From Planctomycetota bacterium (GTDB taxonomy: Bacteria; Planctomycetota; Phycisphaerae; SM23-33; FEN-1343): a stretch of DNA of 49,881 bases. Every line of letters starts with the position of its first letter. Positions within the stretch are counted from its first letter, which is position 1. Positions 24,749 to 33,238 of the stretch are shown piece after piece. The notes beneath the pieces were generated by a model, which was not told the origin of the DNA, did no database searches, and worked only from the letters and a program-made list of their open reading frames with translations. A program made the translations under genes and the position numbers. The stretch is taken from NCBI GenBank assembly GCA_012514895.1, contig JAAYZK010000143.1, positions 1 to 49,881 on the forward strand, given 5' to 3'.

Positions 24749-25573
24749 GTGAGCCGCCGAACCCACAAGCAGATGTTTGCCCTGGCGGGCGGCTGCCCCG
24801 ACGAGGTCACGGTCCGCGGGCGGATCTATCGCCTCGTCGGCGTGTTCAAGCACGACTTCTTCGCGGCCACGGCGCTGTACGCCGCGGACGACGGCGCTGC
24901 GCCGGAGAGGATCGTGGTGAAGTTCGGCCGCCGGCAGGGATTCTGCGGCCTGCCGCTGGCGTGGGTCGGCCGGTACCTCGCCCGGCGGGAGCGGCGGATC
25001 CATCGGCGGATCGACGGGATCGAGGGCATCCAGCGGTGGGTCGACTACGTCGGCCCCTCGGCGTTCGCCCTGGAGTACCTGCCCGGCCGCCCGCTGGACA
25101 CGGTCGACCCGCCCCCGGGCGGGGCGTTCTTCGACGCGCTGCGGGACCTGGTGGACGCGGTGCACGAGCGGGGCGTCGCCTACGGCGATCTGAACAAGCG
25201 CAGCAACATCCTGGTGACGCCCGACGGCCGGCCGGCCCTGATCGACTTCCAGATCTGCGCCTTCCGTCCCCGAAGGGCGCGGTGGCTGCGGCGAATCGCC
25301 GCCGACCGCATCGTGGCCTACCTCCAGCGGATGGACCTGTACCACCTCTACAAGCACAAGCGCAGGCTGGCGCCGGAGGCGCTGCGCCGGGACGAGCGGG
25401 CGATGGCCCAGCGCCGCGGCGGGCTGCTGCGGCTGCACCGCACCGTCGCCACGCCCGTGCGGCAGGTGCGCCGCCGCCTGCTGACGAACCTCCATCGCAA
25501 CGGCCGATTGACCAGCCCCACGGCCTGCCTGGAACCCGGCGAACAGCCGGAGAAAGCGACCTGGCGCCGGTGA
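24749..25573 (+). CDS. Lipopolysaccharide-kinase-like/RIO-like protein kinase
   Basis: A 274-residue protein with a minimal kinase fold. Seen: a probable ATP-binding Lys in RIVVKFGRRQ, catalytic YGDLNKRSNILV (Asp and Asn in the YGDxNxxN pattern of lipopolysaccharide kinases) and the metal-binding LIDFQICAF. The C-terminus is very basic, rich in Arg. It may phosphorylate lipid A core sugar or another polar head group (inference). GTG at 24749 follows GGAG. It lies seven bases after pyrF and 27 before yjbQ, so these three may be co-transcribed. Confidence 0.7.
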   Translation: MSRRTHKQMFALAGGCPDEVTVRGRIYRLVGVFKHDFFAATALYAADDGAAPERIVVKFGRRQGFCGLPLAWVGRYLARRERRIHRRIDGIEGIQRWVDYVGPSAFALEYLPGRPLDTVDPPPGGAFFDALRDLVDAVHERGVAYGDLNKRSNILVTPDGRPALIDFQICAFRPRRARWLRRIAADRIVAYLQRMDLYHLYKHKRRLAPEALRRDERAMAQRRGGLLRLHRTVATPVRQVRRRLLTNLHRNGRLTSPTACLEPGEQPEKATWRR

Positions 25574-25600
25574 GCGGCGCCCCGACCCGGGAGTGTGTTC

Positions 25601-26011
25601 ATGATCGTGACGACCCAGGATCTCACCGTGGCGACCCAGCACCGCGACCAGATGGTGGACATCACCCGTGACGTCACGGCCATCCTGGAAGCCTCGCAGG
25701 TCCGCGAGGGGACGGTGACGGTGTTCGTGCCCCACACGACGGCGGGTGTGACCATCAACGAAAACGCCGACCCCGACGTCGTGCACGACCTCCTCCTCGC
25801 GCTGGACCAGGTGGCGCCGTGGCATCAGGGATTCTACCGCCACGGCGAAGGCAACTCCGCGGCCCACGTCAAGAGCTCCCTGGTCGGCTGCTCGCAGAGC
25901 GTCCTGGTCCGCGCCGGCCGCCTGATCCTGGGCCAGTGGCAGAGCCTGTGGCTGTGCGAATTCGACGGCCCCCGCAGCCGGCGCGTGATCGTCCGCGTGA
26001 CCGGCGAGTAG
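25601..26011 (+). CDS. yjbQ: YjbQ family (UPF0047) protein
   Basis: A 136-residue protein of the YjbQ/UPF0047 family, in which some members have thiamine phosphate synthase activity. The family marks FVPHTTAGVTINENADPDV and HGEGNSAAHVKSSLVGCS, then LILGQWQSLWLCEFDGPRSR are all present, including the conserved His, Glu and Asp. ATG 25601 follows GGGAG by seven bases. Length is standard. Confidence 0.93.
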   Translation: MIVTTQDLTVATQHRDQMVDITRDVTAILEASQVREGTVTVFVPHTTAGVTINENADPDVVHDLLLALDQVAPWHQGFYRHGEGNSAAHVKSSLVGCSQSVLVRAGRLILGQWQSLWLCEFDGPRSRRVIVRVTGE

Positions 26012-26283
26012 CTTCCCCCTTGGGATCCGGCGCCTGCGGGACGAGAGGCCGCCTGCAGGGGAATCGCCTGGGGACGGCAGCGACGAGTATCGGGTAGCGG
26101 AATCCGGAGATTTCGCTAGACCAGTTCTGTCCCACGGCTTATCCTAATAGGGTAGTTTACCTGATTGTCAGCAGGGATCGATAGGGAAGTTCCTGTCTTT
26201 CGGCCGCATCGTGGCGTAGAAAGGGAGAAGGATGCGCCCGCGTGCAACGGGTGGCGGGGGGGCGGAAAGGTCAGAAGAGGTAG

Positions 26284-26844
26284 ATGGGTCGCAGTCTCTC
26301 CACGTTCAAGATCGCGCAGCTCCTGGATGTCAACCCGAGTTCAGTCTCCAACTGGGTGGACCAGAAACTGCTGGAAGCGCACCGGACGCCCGGCGGCCAT
26401 CGTCGCGTGGCGATCACGGAACTGCTGCGTTTCCTCAAAGAGCGCAACATGCCTGTGCCGCCGGAGCTGCAGTCGCCTCTGGCCCGTGTCCTCGTCGTGG
26501 ACGACGAGCCGGCCCTGTGCCGGCTGATCGCCCGGTCGCTGCGGCTGGCCAACCCCGAGTACGAGGTGGTCGAGGCCACCGACGGTTTCAGCGCCGGCCA
26601 ACTCGTCGCTTCCATGAACCCCGACGTGGTCATTCTGGATCTGCGGATGCCCGGCATCGATGGATTCGAGGTGTGCCGGATCATCAAGTCTCAGGACCGG
26701 ACGCGCCACGCCGTCGTCCTGGCGATGACGGCGTTCCCGTCGCAGGAGAGCGAGCAGCAGATCCGGGAGTGCGGCGCCGACGCTTTCTTCAGCAAACCGC
26801 TGGACATGGACAAGCTGCTCGCCGCCGTCCAGGACTCGGTCTGA
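26284..26844 (+). CDS. Helix-turn-helix plus receiver-domain protein
   Basis: A 186-residue two-domain protein. The N-terminal 60 residues form a MerR/excisionase-type helix-turn-helix (FKIAQLLDVNPSSVSNWVDQ, then TPGGHRRVAITELL). Residues about 68-186 are a response regulator receiver domain: acidic pair VVDDE, phospho-acceptor Asp in DVVILDLRMPG, Thr in AMTAFP, Lys in FSKPLD. The order, DNA-binding first, is reversed from usual response regulators. No cognate kinase is adjacent. ATG is preceded by GAGG three to five bases upstream. Confidence 0.9.
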   Translation: MGRSLSTFKIAQLLDVNPSSVSNWVDQKLLEAHRTPGGHRRVAITELLRFLKERNMPVPPELQSPLARVLVVDDEPALCRLIARSLRLANPEYEVVEATDGFSAGQLVASMNPDVVILDLRMPGIDGFEVCRIIKSQDRTRHAVVLAMTAFPSQESEQQIRECGADAFFSKPLDMDKLLAAVQDSV

Positions 26845-26964
26845 ACCGCCAGCGGGTCCTGTCCCCCTCCGCACCACCCCTACCTGTCCCCGAGCAAACG
26901 TTTTCCCCCCTCCTGTCGAGAAGGCGGCCGTGCCCGGGCAGGCGAAGCGTTCGGGATGCGGCGT

Positions 26965-28332
26965 TCAGCCCATCGCCTGGGCGCCGGCCGGCCGGTGAGC
27001 CGTCAGCCGTCCGTCCCATCCCAGCGTCAGCGTCGTCGTTCCGTCGAGGAACGCTGCCAGCACATCGCCCAGCAGCGCCTTGCGCCACCCCTGGCTGAGG
27101 CGGCTGGCGGCGAGGCGTCCGGCCGAGACGCCGTCGGCGAAGATCGTCACCAGCTCCTGGCGGCTGGTCACCAGCGCCGGGTGGACCGATCGGCCGAAGC
27201 ACCAGGCCTGGATGGCGGCCCACAGGCTGTCGACCAGGCTCCGCTGGACGCTGGTCTCGACCTCCGGACGGACGGCCGGCAGGTCGTCGGCGGCCAGGCC
27301 CTCGCGGACCGCCTCGACGATCCGCTCGCCGTGGAGGCGGATGATGTGCCGCGGGAGAACGTCCAGGCTGTACAGCTCCTCGACGGACGCGATCTTCTTC
27401 TGGGCCAGCGCCTTGACGGCTTCGTCCCGCACCACGGCGCGGGCCGGCACGTTCTGCCCGCGGGCCACCTCCTCGCGCCACGCCAGCAGCCGGACGGCAA
27501 CGGCCAACTGGCGCGCCGTCAGGCTCCGCGTGCCCCGCAGGCGCCGGCACTGGGCCAGCGGATCGAAGCGGTACAGCGCCTCGTCGGACAGCGACGCGCA
27601 CTCCTCGGCGGCCCAGGCGTCGTGGCCCAGCGCCGCCAGCCGTCCGGCCGTCTCGTCCGCCAGGGCCGGCAGGTAGCGGACGTCGTCGGCGGCGTAGCGG
27701 ATCTGCGAGGGCGACAGCGGCCGATGGTCCCACTGCGTGAAGGTCATGCTCTTGCCCAGGCGGACGCCCAGCAGCACGTCCAGGGCCTCCCGCAACGACA
27801 GCGGGTAAGGCAGGCCTGCCAGGCCCAGGGCGATCTGCGTGTCGAAGACAGCGCGGGGCGGCTCGCCCGTGAGGCGCCAAGCCGGCTCGAGGTCCTGCAC
27901 GCCCGCGTGGACGATCGTCCGGACCGACGGATCGACCACCGTGGCCCAGAACGGCGCCAGGTCCAGCCCCGCCAGCGGATCCACCAGCGCCACCCGTTGG
28001 GTGGTGGCCACCTGCAGGACGCACAGCTTGGGCGCGTGGGTCAGCTCGCCGATGAACTCGGTGTCGAAGGCGTAACTCCCGACGCTGCGGAGGTGGTCGA
28101 TCAGCTCGCCCAGGGCCGCGGCGTCGGTGATGATCGCCGGCGGGTCGGCGCAGACCATCGGGTGGTCGTCCCGCTGGACCGCCGCGCCGCTGTCGAGGTG
28201 GTTCTCCGTCGCATGGCGCTTGCGGCGGCTCCGGCTGTAGTAGCGCTGCTGCCGGTCCGACAGGCCCGACGTCCCGTCCGAAGGGTCCTCGCGACGGCCG
28301 CGTCGCGACGAAGAACGTTTGGATGAACTCAT
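26965..28332 (-). CDS. rnd: Ribonuclease D
   Basis: A 455-residue 3-prime exonuclease for tRNA and small RNA maturation. The DEDDy residues are visible: YAFDTEFIGE (exo I), IVHAGVQDLEP (exo II) and YAADDVRYLPAL (exo III). An HRDC domain follows (PARAVVRDEAVKALAQKKIASVEEL). The N-terminal 70 residues are basic, Ser/Arg-rich and longer than in most RNase D, possibly an RNA-binding tail, or the true start may be further in. It stands alone on the minus strand. Confidence 0.92.
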   Translation of the reverse strand: MSSSKRSSSRRGRREDPSDGTSGLSDRQQRYYSRSRRKRHATENHLDSGAAVQRDDHPMVCADPPAIITDAAALGELIDHLRSVGSYAFDTEFIGELTHAPKLCVLQVATTQRVALVDPLAGLDLAPFWATVVDPSVRTIVHAGVQDLEPAWRLTGEPPRAVFDTQIALGLAGLPYPLSLREALDVLLGVRLGKSMTFTQWDHRPLSPSQIRYAADDVRYLPALADETAGRLAALGHDAWAAEECASLSDEALYRFDPLAQCRRLRGTRSLTARQLAVAVRLLAWREEVARGQNVPARAVVRDEAVKALAQKKIASVEELYSLDVLPRHIIRLHGERIVEAVREGLAADDLPAVRPEVETSVQRSLVDSLWAAIQAWCFGRSVHPALVTSRQELVTIFADGVSAGRLAASRLSQGWRKALLGDVLAAFLDGTTTLTLGWDGRLTAHRPAGAQAMG

Positions 28333-28512
28333 ACGGTTATGATAGCACCCGGCCCGACCGGCGTAACGGAGCTTTTTTCGGCGGGCCCCGCTCGCATGGC
28401 CGTGGTTGAGTGTGAAGCGAGGCGATGATATCCCTTGACACGGCGGGCGTGGTGGGGCACATTGCCCACTTCACGCGCCGGTGCGGCCGACGGCGTGACC
28501 GAGAGACGACGC

Positions 28513-29046
28513 ATGGCGCGCAGAGCATCCTCCAGGACATCGACAACCTTCCCGCTGGTCGCTCCCGTCATCGGGGGCGTGCTGGCCTGGGCCGTTCCCG
28601 GGGCGGGCCACTGGTTCCTCGGCCGCAAGGTCCGGGCGGTCATCCTCTTCGTGGCGATCACGGCCCTGTTCTGGTCGGGCGTGGCCATCGGGGGGGTGTT
28701 CACCGTCGACCCGCGCGAGCAGGCGTGGTGGAGCCGGGCGCAGATGTGCGCAGGCCTCAGCGGCGTCGTCAGTTACTACCGCCAGGACCACCGCTACCGG
28801 ATGTATGAGGCCCAGGTGATCAGCGGGCCGCCGAGCGGGCCATCCCTCGATGCGGCGGTGCGGGCGAAGATCGCCGACGCCGGCCTGGCCCTGGTGGCCC
28901 CGGCCTCCACGCTGGCGTTCGTGTTCTCGGGCGTGGCCGGCCTGCTCAACCTGCTGTGCATCATGGACGTGGTGCTCCTGGGTGCCATGGGGGTGCGGGG
29001 CGAACCGCCGCCGGACGAGGACACCGGGCAGGAGGCCGCCTCATGA
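28513..29046 (+). CDS. DUF6677-like membrane protein
   Basis: A 177-residue protein with at least three hydrophobic helices. PLVAPVIGGVLAWAVPGAGHWFLGRKVRAVILF at the N-terminus matches the pattern of planctomycete DUF6677 proteins, in which Gly-Ala-Gly-His is conserved. The C-terminus has two more helices and an acidic tail. The start is uncertain; ATG 28513 has only a weak GAG upstream. Function unknown. Its stop overlaps the next gene by four bases. Confidence 0.7.
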   Translation: MARRASSRTSTTFPLVAPVIGGVLAWAVPGAGHWFLGRKVRAVILFVAITALFWSGVAIGGVFTVDPREQAWWSRAQMCAGLSGVVSYYRQDHRYRMYEAQVISGPPSGPSLDAAVRAKIADAGLALVAPASTLAFVFSGVAGLLNLLCIMDVVLLGAMGVRGEPPPDEDTGQEAAS

Positions 29047-29267
29047 CCGGACTGCTGGCCCTGTTCACCGAGCCGATGATGATGCCCTCGGGGACCTGGT
29101 GGGGCGTCATTCCCGCAAGCATCGTTGTGGCGATCGTCTACAAGACCGTTCGCAGCGAGAACGTCCGCCGCCTGCCCCTGGAGATTCTCCGCGCGGCGGC
29201 CTACATCCTCGCCGGCGAAGCCGCCCTGCTGGTGGTCGGCTGGTTTGTGCTGGACTATCTCGTCTGA
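29043..29267 (+). CDS. Small membrane protein, 74 residues
   Basis: The ATG overlaps the stop of the preceding gene (ATGA), so translation is coupled. Two hydrophobic helices are visible (SGTWWGVIPASIVVAIVY and AAAYILAGEAALLVVGWFVLDYLV). No family recognised. It is likely a partner of the DUF6677-like protein. Confidence 0.65.
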   Translation: MTGLLALFTEPMMMPSGTWWGVIPASIVVAIVYKTVRSENVRRLPLEILRAAAYILAGEAALLVVGWFVLDYLV

Positions 29268-29565
29268 CCCCGCCCCCTTGTCTGGTGATACACTCCTCGG
29301 CGCACGCGACCGGCCCCGACCGCTGCAGGCGGCCGCTCGAGCACCCGACGGGTCCACGGGAGGAATCCGCCGCGGAAATCCGGGTTCAGACTCGGGTTCA
29401 GTTCCTGTAAAGGCAAGAGGTTAAGCGCGTAAACCCGGGGAAACGAGAGGGTGATCGGGGTAGGATCCCGATGGATCTCTCGGCTGAGCAAGGGGTTGCG
29501 TGCAGGGAATCCGGGATCTCCCCCAAGGGATTCCCTGAGGGATCCTGCTGTGCAAGGAGAGAGAC
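29268..29565. other. Intergenic region with an inverted repeat
   Basis: About 300 bases without a gene. It includes an inverted repeat, CAGGGAATCC (29503-29512) with GGATTCCCTG (29528-29537), loop 15, which lies near the phosphodiesterase start and could form a leader hairpin. Related GGGATC words recur around 29470-29550. No clear promoter seen. Confidence 0.45.
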
Positions 29566-30060
29566 ATGAAGATCGGACTGGTCAGTGATTCGCACGGCAA
29601 GGCCGACCGCCAGAGCCGTGCCGTGCGGGAACTCGTCGACCGCGGCGCCGAGGCGATCGTCCACTGCGGCGACCTGGGCAGCAGCGAGTGCGTGCGGGCC
29701 CTGGGCGCCGCCGGCGTGCCGTCCTGGGCGACGGCGGGCAACATGGACCGCCACAGCCCTCACCTGGGGGAGGTCGCCGCCCACAGCGGTGTGACCTTCG
29801 GATGCCGCCGTGTCGAGCTGGACCTGGGCGACGGGCGCCGGCTGGTCGCCGTGCACGGCCACGACGAGGCGCTGCTGGAGGCGTTGATCTCCGGCGGGCG
29901 GTTCGCCTACGTCTGCCACGGCCACACGCACCGGCGGCGGGATGAGCACGTCGGGCCGGTCCACGTGGTCAACCCCGGGGCCGTCCAGCGGGCGACTCCC
30001 CACTCCGCGGCGCTGCTGGATACCGACAGCGACACGGTGACCTTCCTGGATTTTGACTGA
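29566..30060 (+). CDS. YfcE/MJ0936-type metallophosphoesterase
   Basis: A 164-residue phosphodiesterase. The dimetal motifs are complete: GLVSDSHGKADR (D-x-H), HCGDLGS (GD), TAGNMDRH (GN-D), VAVHGHD and VCHGHTHRRRDE, then VVNPGAV. Members act on cyclic nucleotides or phosphodiesters, with Mn2+ or Ni2+. Start ATG 29566 has AAGGAG at good spacing. Single gene; the physiological substrate is unknown. Confidence 0.93.
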   Translation: MKIGLVSDSHGKADRQSRAVRELVDRGAEAIVHCGDLGSSECVRALGAAGVPSWATAGNMDRHSPHLGEVAAHSGVTFGCRRVELDLGDGRRLVAVHGHDEALLEALISGGRFAYVCHGHTHRRRDEHVGPVHVVNPGAVQRATPHSAALLDTDSDTVTFLDFD

Positions 30061-30077
30061 CGATCTGGGGGTTTTAT

Positions 30078-30090
30078 CGTATAATACTCC
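30078..30090 (+). promoter_or_regulatory. -10 element (CGTATAATACTCC)
   Basis: A perfect TATAAT within a 13-base sequence repeated exactly at 31591-31603. It is the likely promoter of the dockerin-like gene, with a long leader of about 180 bases. No clear -35 box is visible. Confidence 0.4.
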
Positions 30091-30271
30091 CATCAATTTC
30101 GGCCGGTGCCGTCCGGTTGCCACCGTGTATTCCTGTCCGGGGCATCGGGTGTCCGTCGCAGCGGGGTGTGCGGCTGCGTGATGCGTGCCCTGCTCGGCGT
30201 GTGTTCTTTTCGAGTCTCGTCGCGCGACGAGGCGCATTTCTTTTCAGGTCGTTGAAAAAGGAGCAGACACC

Positions 30272-31342
30272 ATGAAACTCAGCCCAATCGCCGCATCGTT
30301 GACCATCGTGATCCTCGCCGCCGCCGGCTATGCACAACAGACGCTGGCGTTCGACTTCGAGACCGCCGGCGGCCTGGCGGACCTGCAACAGGCCGGGTGG
30401 AACCTCATCGACGACCAGACCACGTACACCGGCACCATCGCGATCGAGACCCTGACCGTCCACGGCGGGACGAAGGCTCTGCGCCTGGGGATGCGGGATG
30501 TCGCGTATTTTCCCGTGAACGGCCAGTTCGGCACCCTCGAACTGTGGATCTATGACCATGGATACAAGATCCAGGATCTCATCGCCTCGGCCGACGGCCC
30601 CCGCTTCGGTCTGAGCAAGTCGATGGACGTCGACACCTCGTTCCACTACCCCGCCAATGAACCGGTGGATCACGGCATTCTCCGCCGTTCGTTCGGCACC
30701 GGCGCCGGCCTGGTTCAGAGGGGGTTCCTGGGCAGTGACGCCGGCTACGGCGTCGAATGGGGCGTCACGACGCACCAGGATATCGCGGTGATCGGCAGCG
30801 CGACCGCGGACTACACGGCTCCGGCCCGCAATGCCGGCTGGGCCGGCGACCAGTCGTGGTTCACGCCCTCCTGGTTCGGCTACCTGGGCGCCGCCGGCCG
30901 GGTCGAGGGCTGGTATCACTGGCGGGTCGCCTACACCGCTCCCGGCGTGGTCGAGATCTCGCTGCTGGAGGCCCCGGCCGGGGTGATCGCCCGCACCGCC
31001 ACCGGCACGCCGGCCAACGCGTTCAGCGGGACCGAACCGGGCGGCGTCGAAGCCATCTGCCTGTACGGCGGCCGCACCATGATTGCCGGCGCCGAGCCCG
31101 AACAGTGGTTTGGCGACGGGATCTACGACGACATCACCTGGACGCCGACGGGCGGCCCGGTCTGCAACCCCGGTGACGCCGACGGCGACGGGGATGTTGA
31201 CCTCGACGACTTCGTCGTCCTCAAGAACAACTTCGGCACCGCCACCGGCGCCACCTGCGCCGAGGGCGACTTCGACGCCGACGGGGACGTCGACCTGGAC
31301 GACTTCGTCCTGCTGAAGAACAACTTCGGCGTGCAGTACTGA
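30272..31342 (+). CDS. Secreted protein with C-terminal dockerin-like repeats
   Basis: A 356-residue exported protein. Signal peptide: MKLSPIAASLTIVILAAAGYAQ. The middle, about 280 residues, is a beta-rich jelly-roll-like domain with many aromatic and Asp residues, similar in style to laminin-G/LamG lectins. The tail holds two copies of a calcium-binding dockerin-type loop, GDADGDGDVDLDDFVVLKN and DFDADGDVDLDDFVLLKN, each followed by NFG. This tail is common on planctomycete exported proteins. AAAAGGAG lies nine bases before the ATG. A terminator follows. Confidence 0.87.
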   Translation: MKLSPIAASLTIVILAAAGYAQQTLAFDFETAGGLADLQQAGWNLIDDQTTYTGTIAIETLTVHGGTKALRLGMRDVAYFPVNGQFGTLELWIYDHGYKIQDLIASADGPRFGLSKSMDVDTSFHYPANEPVDHGILRRSFGTGAGLVQRGFLGSDAGYGVEWGVTTHQDIAVIGSATADYTAPARNAGWAGDQSWFTPSWFGYLGAAGRVEGWYHWRVAYTAPGVVEISLLEAPAGVIARTATGTPANAFSGTEPGGVEAICLYGGRTMIAGAEPEQWFGDGIYDDITWTPTGGPVCNPGDADGDGDVDLDDFVVLKNNFGTATGATCAEGDFDADGDVDLDDFVLLKNNFGVQY

Positions 31343-31377
31343 TCGCAGGCCGAAGGCCGTTGCCCGCACTGTGCACA

Positions 31378-31410
31378 CGAGGGCGGCCCCACGCGGGGTC
31401 GCCCTCGTTT
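31378..31410 (+). terminator. Terminator of the dockerin-like gene
   Basis: A 13-base stem (31378-31390 with 31395-31407, one G-T pair), an ACGC tetraloop and TTT. Confidence 0.8.
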
Positions 31411-31590
31411 CGCGCGCGTCAAGGGGAACCGGCCACGCTGTCGGACCCCGATGAATCCCCCCCTGCGCAGGTCGATGATATTGCAGGAATTGCACGAACA
31501 CCGCCGGTGCCCCGTGCGAAGAATACAGTGAGAGGAGCATCCGGGGCCCCGGCCGGTGGGAACGGCCTGGCGATCGTCCGCTGGACATGC

Positions 31591-31603
31591 CGTATAATAC
31601 TCC
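31591..31603 (+). promoter_or_regulatory. -10 element, second copy of CGTATAATACTCC
   Basis: Identical 13 bases to 30078-30090. TATAAT here would start transcription about 12 bases before the isochorismatase-like start codon, close to its GAGGAGG ribosome binding site, giving a very short leader. Confidence 0.45.
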
Positions 31604-31617
31604 GAGGAGGCAAGGCG

Positions 31618-32271
31618 ATGCAGAACATGCCGATACTCCTGGACTTGCACACCCAGAAGGATCTGTTCTGCCCGGGTGGCGCGTTGTACGACCCTCGGAC
31701 GGACCGCGTGACGGCGAAGGTCTACCGCCTGTTCCGGTGGGCCCGTCGCGCCAAGGTGCCGGTCCTCAGCGCCAAGCTGCTGGCCCGCTGGGGCCATCAC
31801 GGTCCGTTCAGCCTGGAGCCGCACTGCGTGGACGGCTCCGGCGGGGAGGAGAAGCTCGCGCGCACGCTGCTGGGCCGACGCATCGATCTGGGGCTGGCCC
31901 ACACCGCCGATCTGCCGTGCGATCTGCTGAAGACCTACCAGCAGGTGATCTTCGAGACCTGGGACGAGGACATCTTCCACCACCAGAAGCTCGAACGGCT
32001 GATCACCGAGCTGGTAGGGGCCAGGACGTTCATCCTGTGCGGCGCCAGCATCGCCGTGGGCATCAAGCAGGCGGTTCTCGGGCTGCGCAAGCGCGGCCAC
32101 GACGTGATCATCGCCTCCGACGCGGTGCTGGACCTGAACGATCCGGCGACGGAGATGGCGTGGCTGCGGATCGTGGCCAAAGGCGCGCAGCTCATGACGG
32201 TTGCCGAAGTTGCCGAGGCGTTCGTCCCGACCCGTCGGGCGCGGGCGATCTCGGCCGCCGTGGCATCCTGA
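31618..32271 (+). CDS. Isochorismatase-fold protein lacking the catalytic cysteine
   Basis: A 217-residue protein with the isochorismatase/cysteine hydrolase fold: LLDLHTQKDLF strand with Asp9, a central VIFETWDEDIF, and ELVGARTFILCGASIAVGIKQAVLGLRKRG. In family members the sequence G-x-x-T-x-x-C-V places the catalytic Cys six residues after that Gly; here that position is Gly148 and the only nearby Cys is 141, before the Gly. The enzyme may be inactive, or use a different nucleophile. ATG 31618 follows GAGGAGG. Possible first gene of a group with dUTPase. Confidence 0.72.
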   Translation: MQNMPILLDLHTQKDLFCPGGALYDPRTDRVTAKVYRLFRWARRAKVPVLSAKLLARWGHHGPFSLEPHCVDGSGGEEKLARTLLGRRIDLGLAHTADLPCDLLKTYQQVIFETWDEDIFHHQKLERLITELVGARTFILCGASIAVGIKQAVLGLRKRGHDVIIASDAVLDLNDPATEMAWLRIVAKGAQLMTVAEVAEAFVPTRRARAISAAVAS

Positions 32272-32381
32272 CCGCCCCGGTGCGCGTGGCGGCTGATCCG
32301 GGGCGGTGCATTGCCGCCGGGGCTCGGGGGCGGTACCATGGGCGCGCAGCGCGGCAGCGGTCGCGTGGAAAGGAAGACGCC

Positions 32382-32858
32382 ATGGCTGAGTCCCCTTTGG
32401 GTTCCCTCGAACAGATCTGGAAGCTCCAGGCGGCGCTGAACGCCCGCGCCGGCTTCGACACCCTGGCGATGGGCCGGCGCCTGGCCGAGGCCGAGGCCGC
32501 CGGAACGCTTCCGGACAGCGGGGGCCTGCGGGTCGAGATCGGCCGGGCCCTGAAGAACTACGCCGACGCGATGGCCGCCGAGTGCCACGAGCTGCAGGGC
32601 TGCCTGGCCTGGAAGCACTGGTACCGCGAGGCCCGGGAGGGCCGCCAGCACGAGCTGCAGGACCTGCAGAACGCCCGGGTGGAAGTGACGGACATGCTGT
32701 TCTTCTGGGTGAGCCTGTGCCAGTTGCTGGGCCTGACGAGCGAGGACGTCTACCGGCTCTACCAGAGCAAGCTGGGGATCAACCACAGGCGCCAGGACGA
32801 GGATCGCACGCAGGCCGCCCATGGCGAGCATGAGCACGAGAATCGCGAGGTCCGCTGA
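32382..32858 (+). CDS. Dimeric all-alpha dUTPase/MazG-like NTP pyrophosphatase
   Basis: A 158-residue all-helical protein. The metal-binding pattern of dimeric dUTPases is seen: AAECHELQGCLAWKHWYRE (E-x2-E then K-x-W), then NARVEVTDMLFFWVSLCQLLG (E-x-x-D), and YRLYQSKLGINHRRQDED at the end. It would hydrolyse dUTP to dUMP and keep uracil out of DNA. AGGAAG precedes the ATG. The stop overlaps the next start by one base (TGATG). Confidence 0.85.
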   Translation: MAESPLGSLEQIWKLQAALNARAGFDTLAMGRRLAEAEAAGTLPDSGGLRVEIGRALKNYADAMAAECHELQGCLAWKHWYREAREGRQHELQDLQNARVEVTDMLFFWVSLCQLLGLTSEDVYRLYQSKLGINHRRQDEDRTQAAHGEHEHENREVR

Positions 32859-33238
32859 TGGGCGGGCGGGTCGGCGGTGAGCCGGACCTGTGCGGCGCGT
32901 TCGTCGTCGGGCACCACGTCTGCACCCAGGGCGACCACTACGACTGGATGCTCGACGCGGGGGACTCGCTCATCACGTTCCAGTGCCCCGCGGCGCCCGG
33001 CGCGCTGCCGTCGGGGACGGCCGCGGCGGTGCGGCGGCTGGCCGACCATCGCCGGGCGTACTTGACGTACGAGGGCCCCGTCAGCGGCGGGCGGGGAAGC
33101 ATCCGGATCGTCGAACGGGGCCGGTATGAAGCCTGGATCTCGCCGGAGGGCACGTGGCGGGTCCGGACGGCCGGGGGGGGCGATTTCCGACTGACGCCGG
33201 CCGGGGACGATCGTTACCAGCTCGATCGCGACGGCTGA
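32858..33238 (+). CDS. Stand-alone LigD-type 3-prime phosphoesterase domain
   Basis: A 126-residue protein similar to the phosphoesterase domain at the N-terminus of bacterial DNA ligase D. Seen: FVVGHHVCTQGDHYDWMLD (His-x-x-His pattern and HYD), LITFQCP, LADHRRAYLTYEGPVSGGRGS and IRIVERGRYE, the DH...YxxFEG core. It removes 3-prime phosphates or ribonucleotides at DNA ends in the ligase D system. No ligase or polymerase domain is attached or adjacent. Overlap with the dUTPase start implies translational coupling and a DNA maintenance role. Confidence 0.8.
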   Translation: MGGRVGGEPDLCGAFVVGHHVCTQGDHYDWMLDAGDSLITFQCPAAPGALPSGTAAAVRRLADHRRAYLTYEGPVSGGRGSIRIVERGRYEAWISPEGTWRVRTAGGGDFRLTPAGDDRYQLDRDG

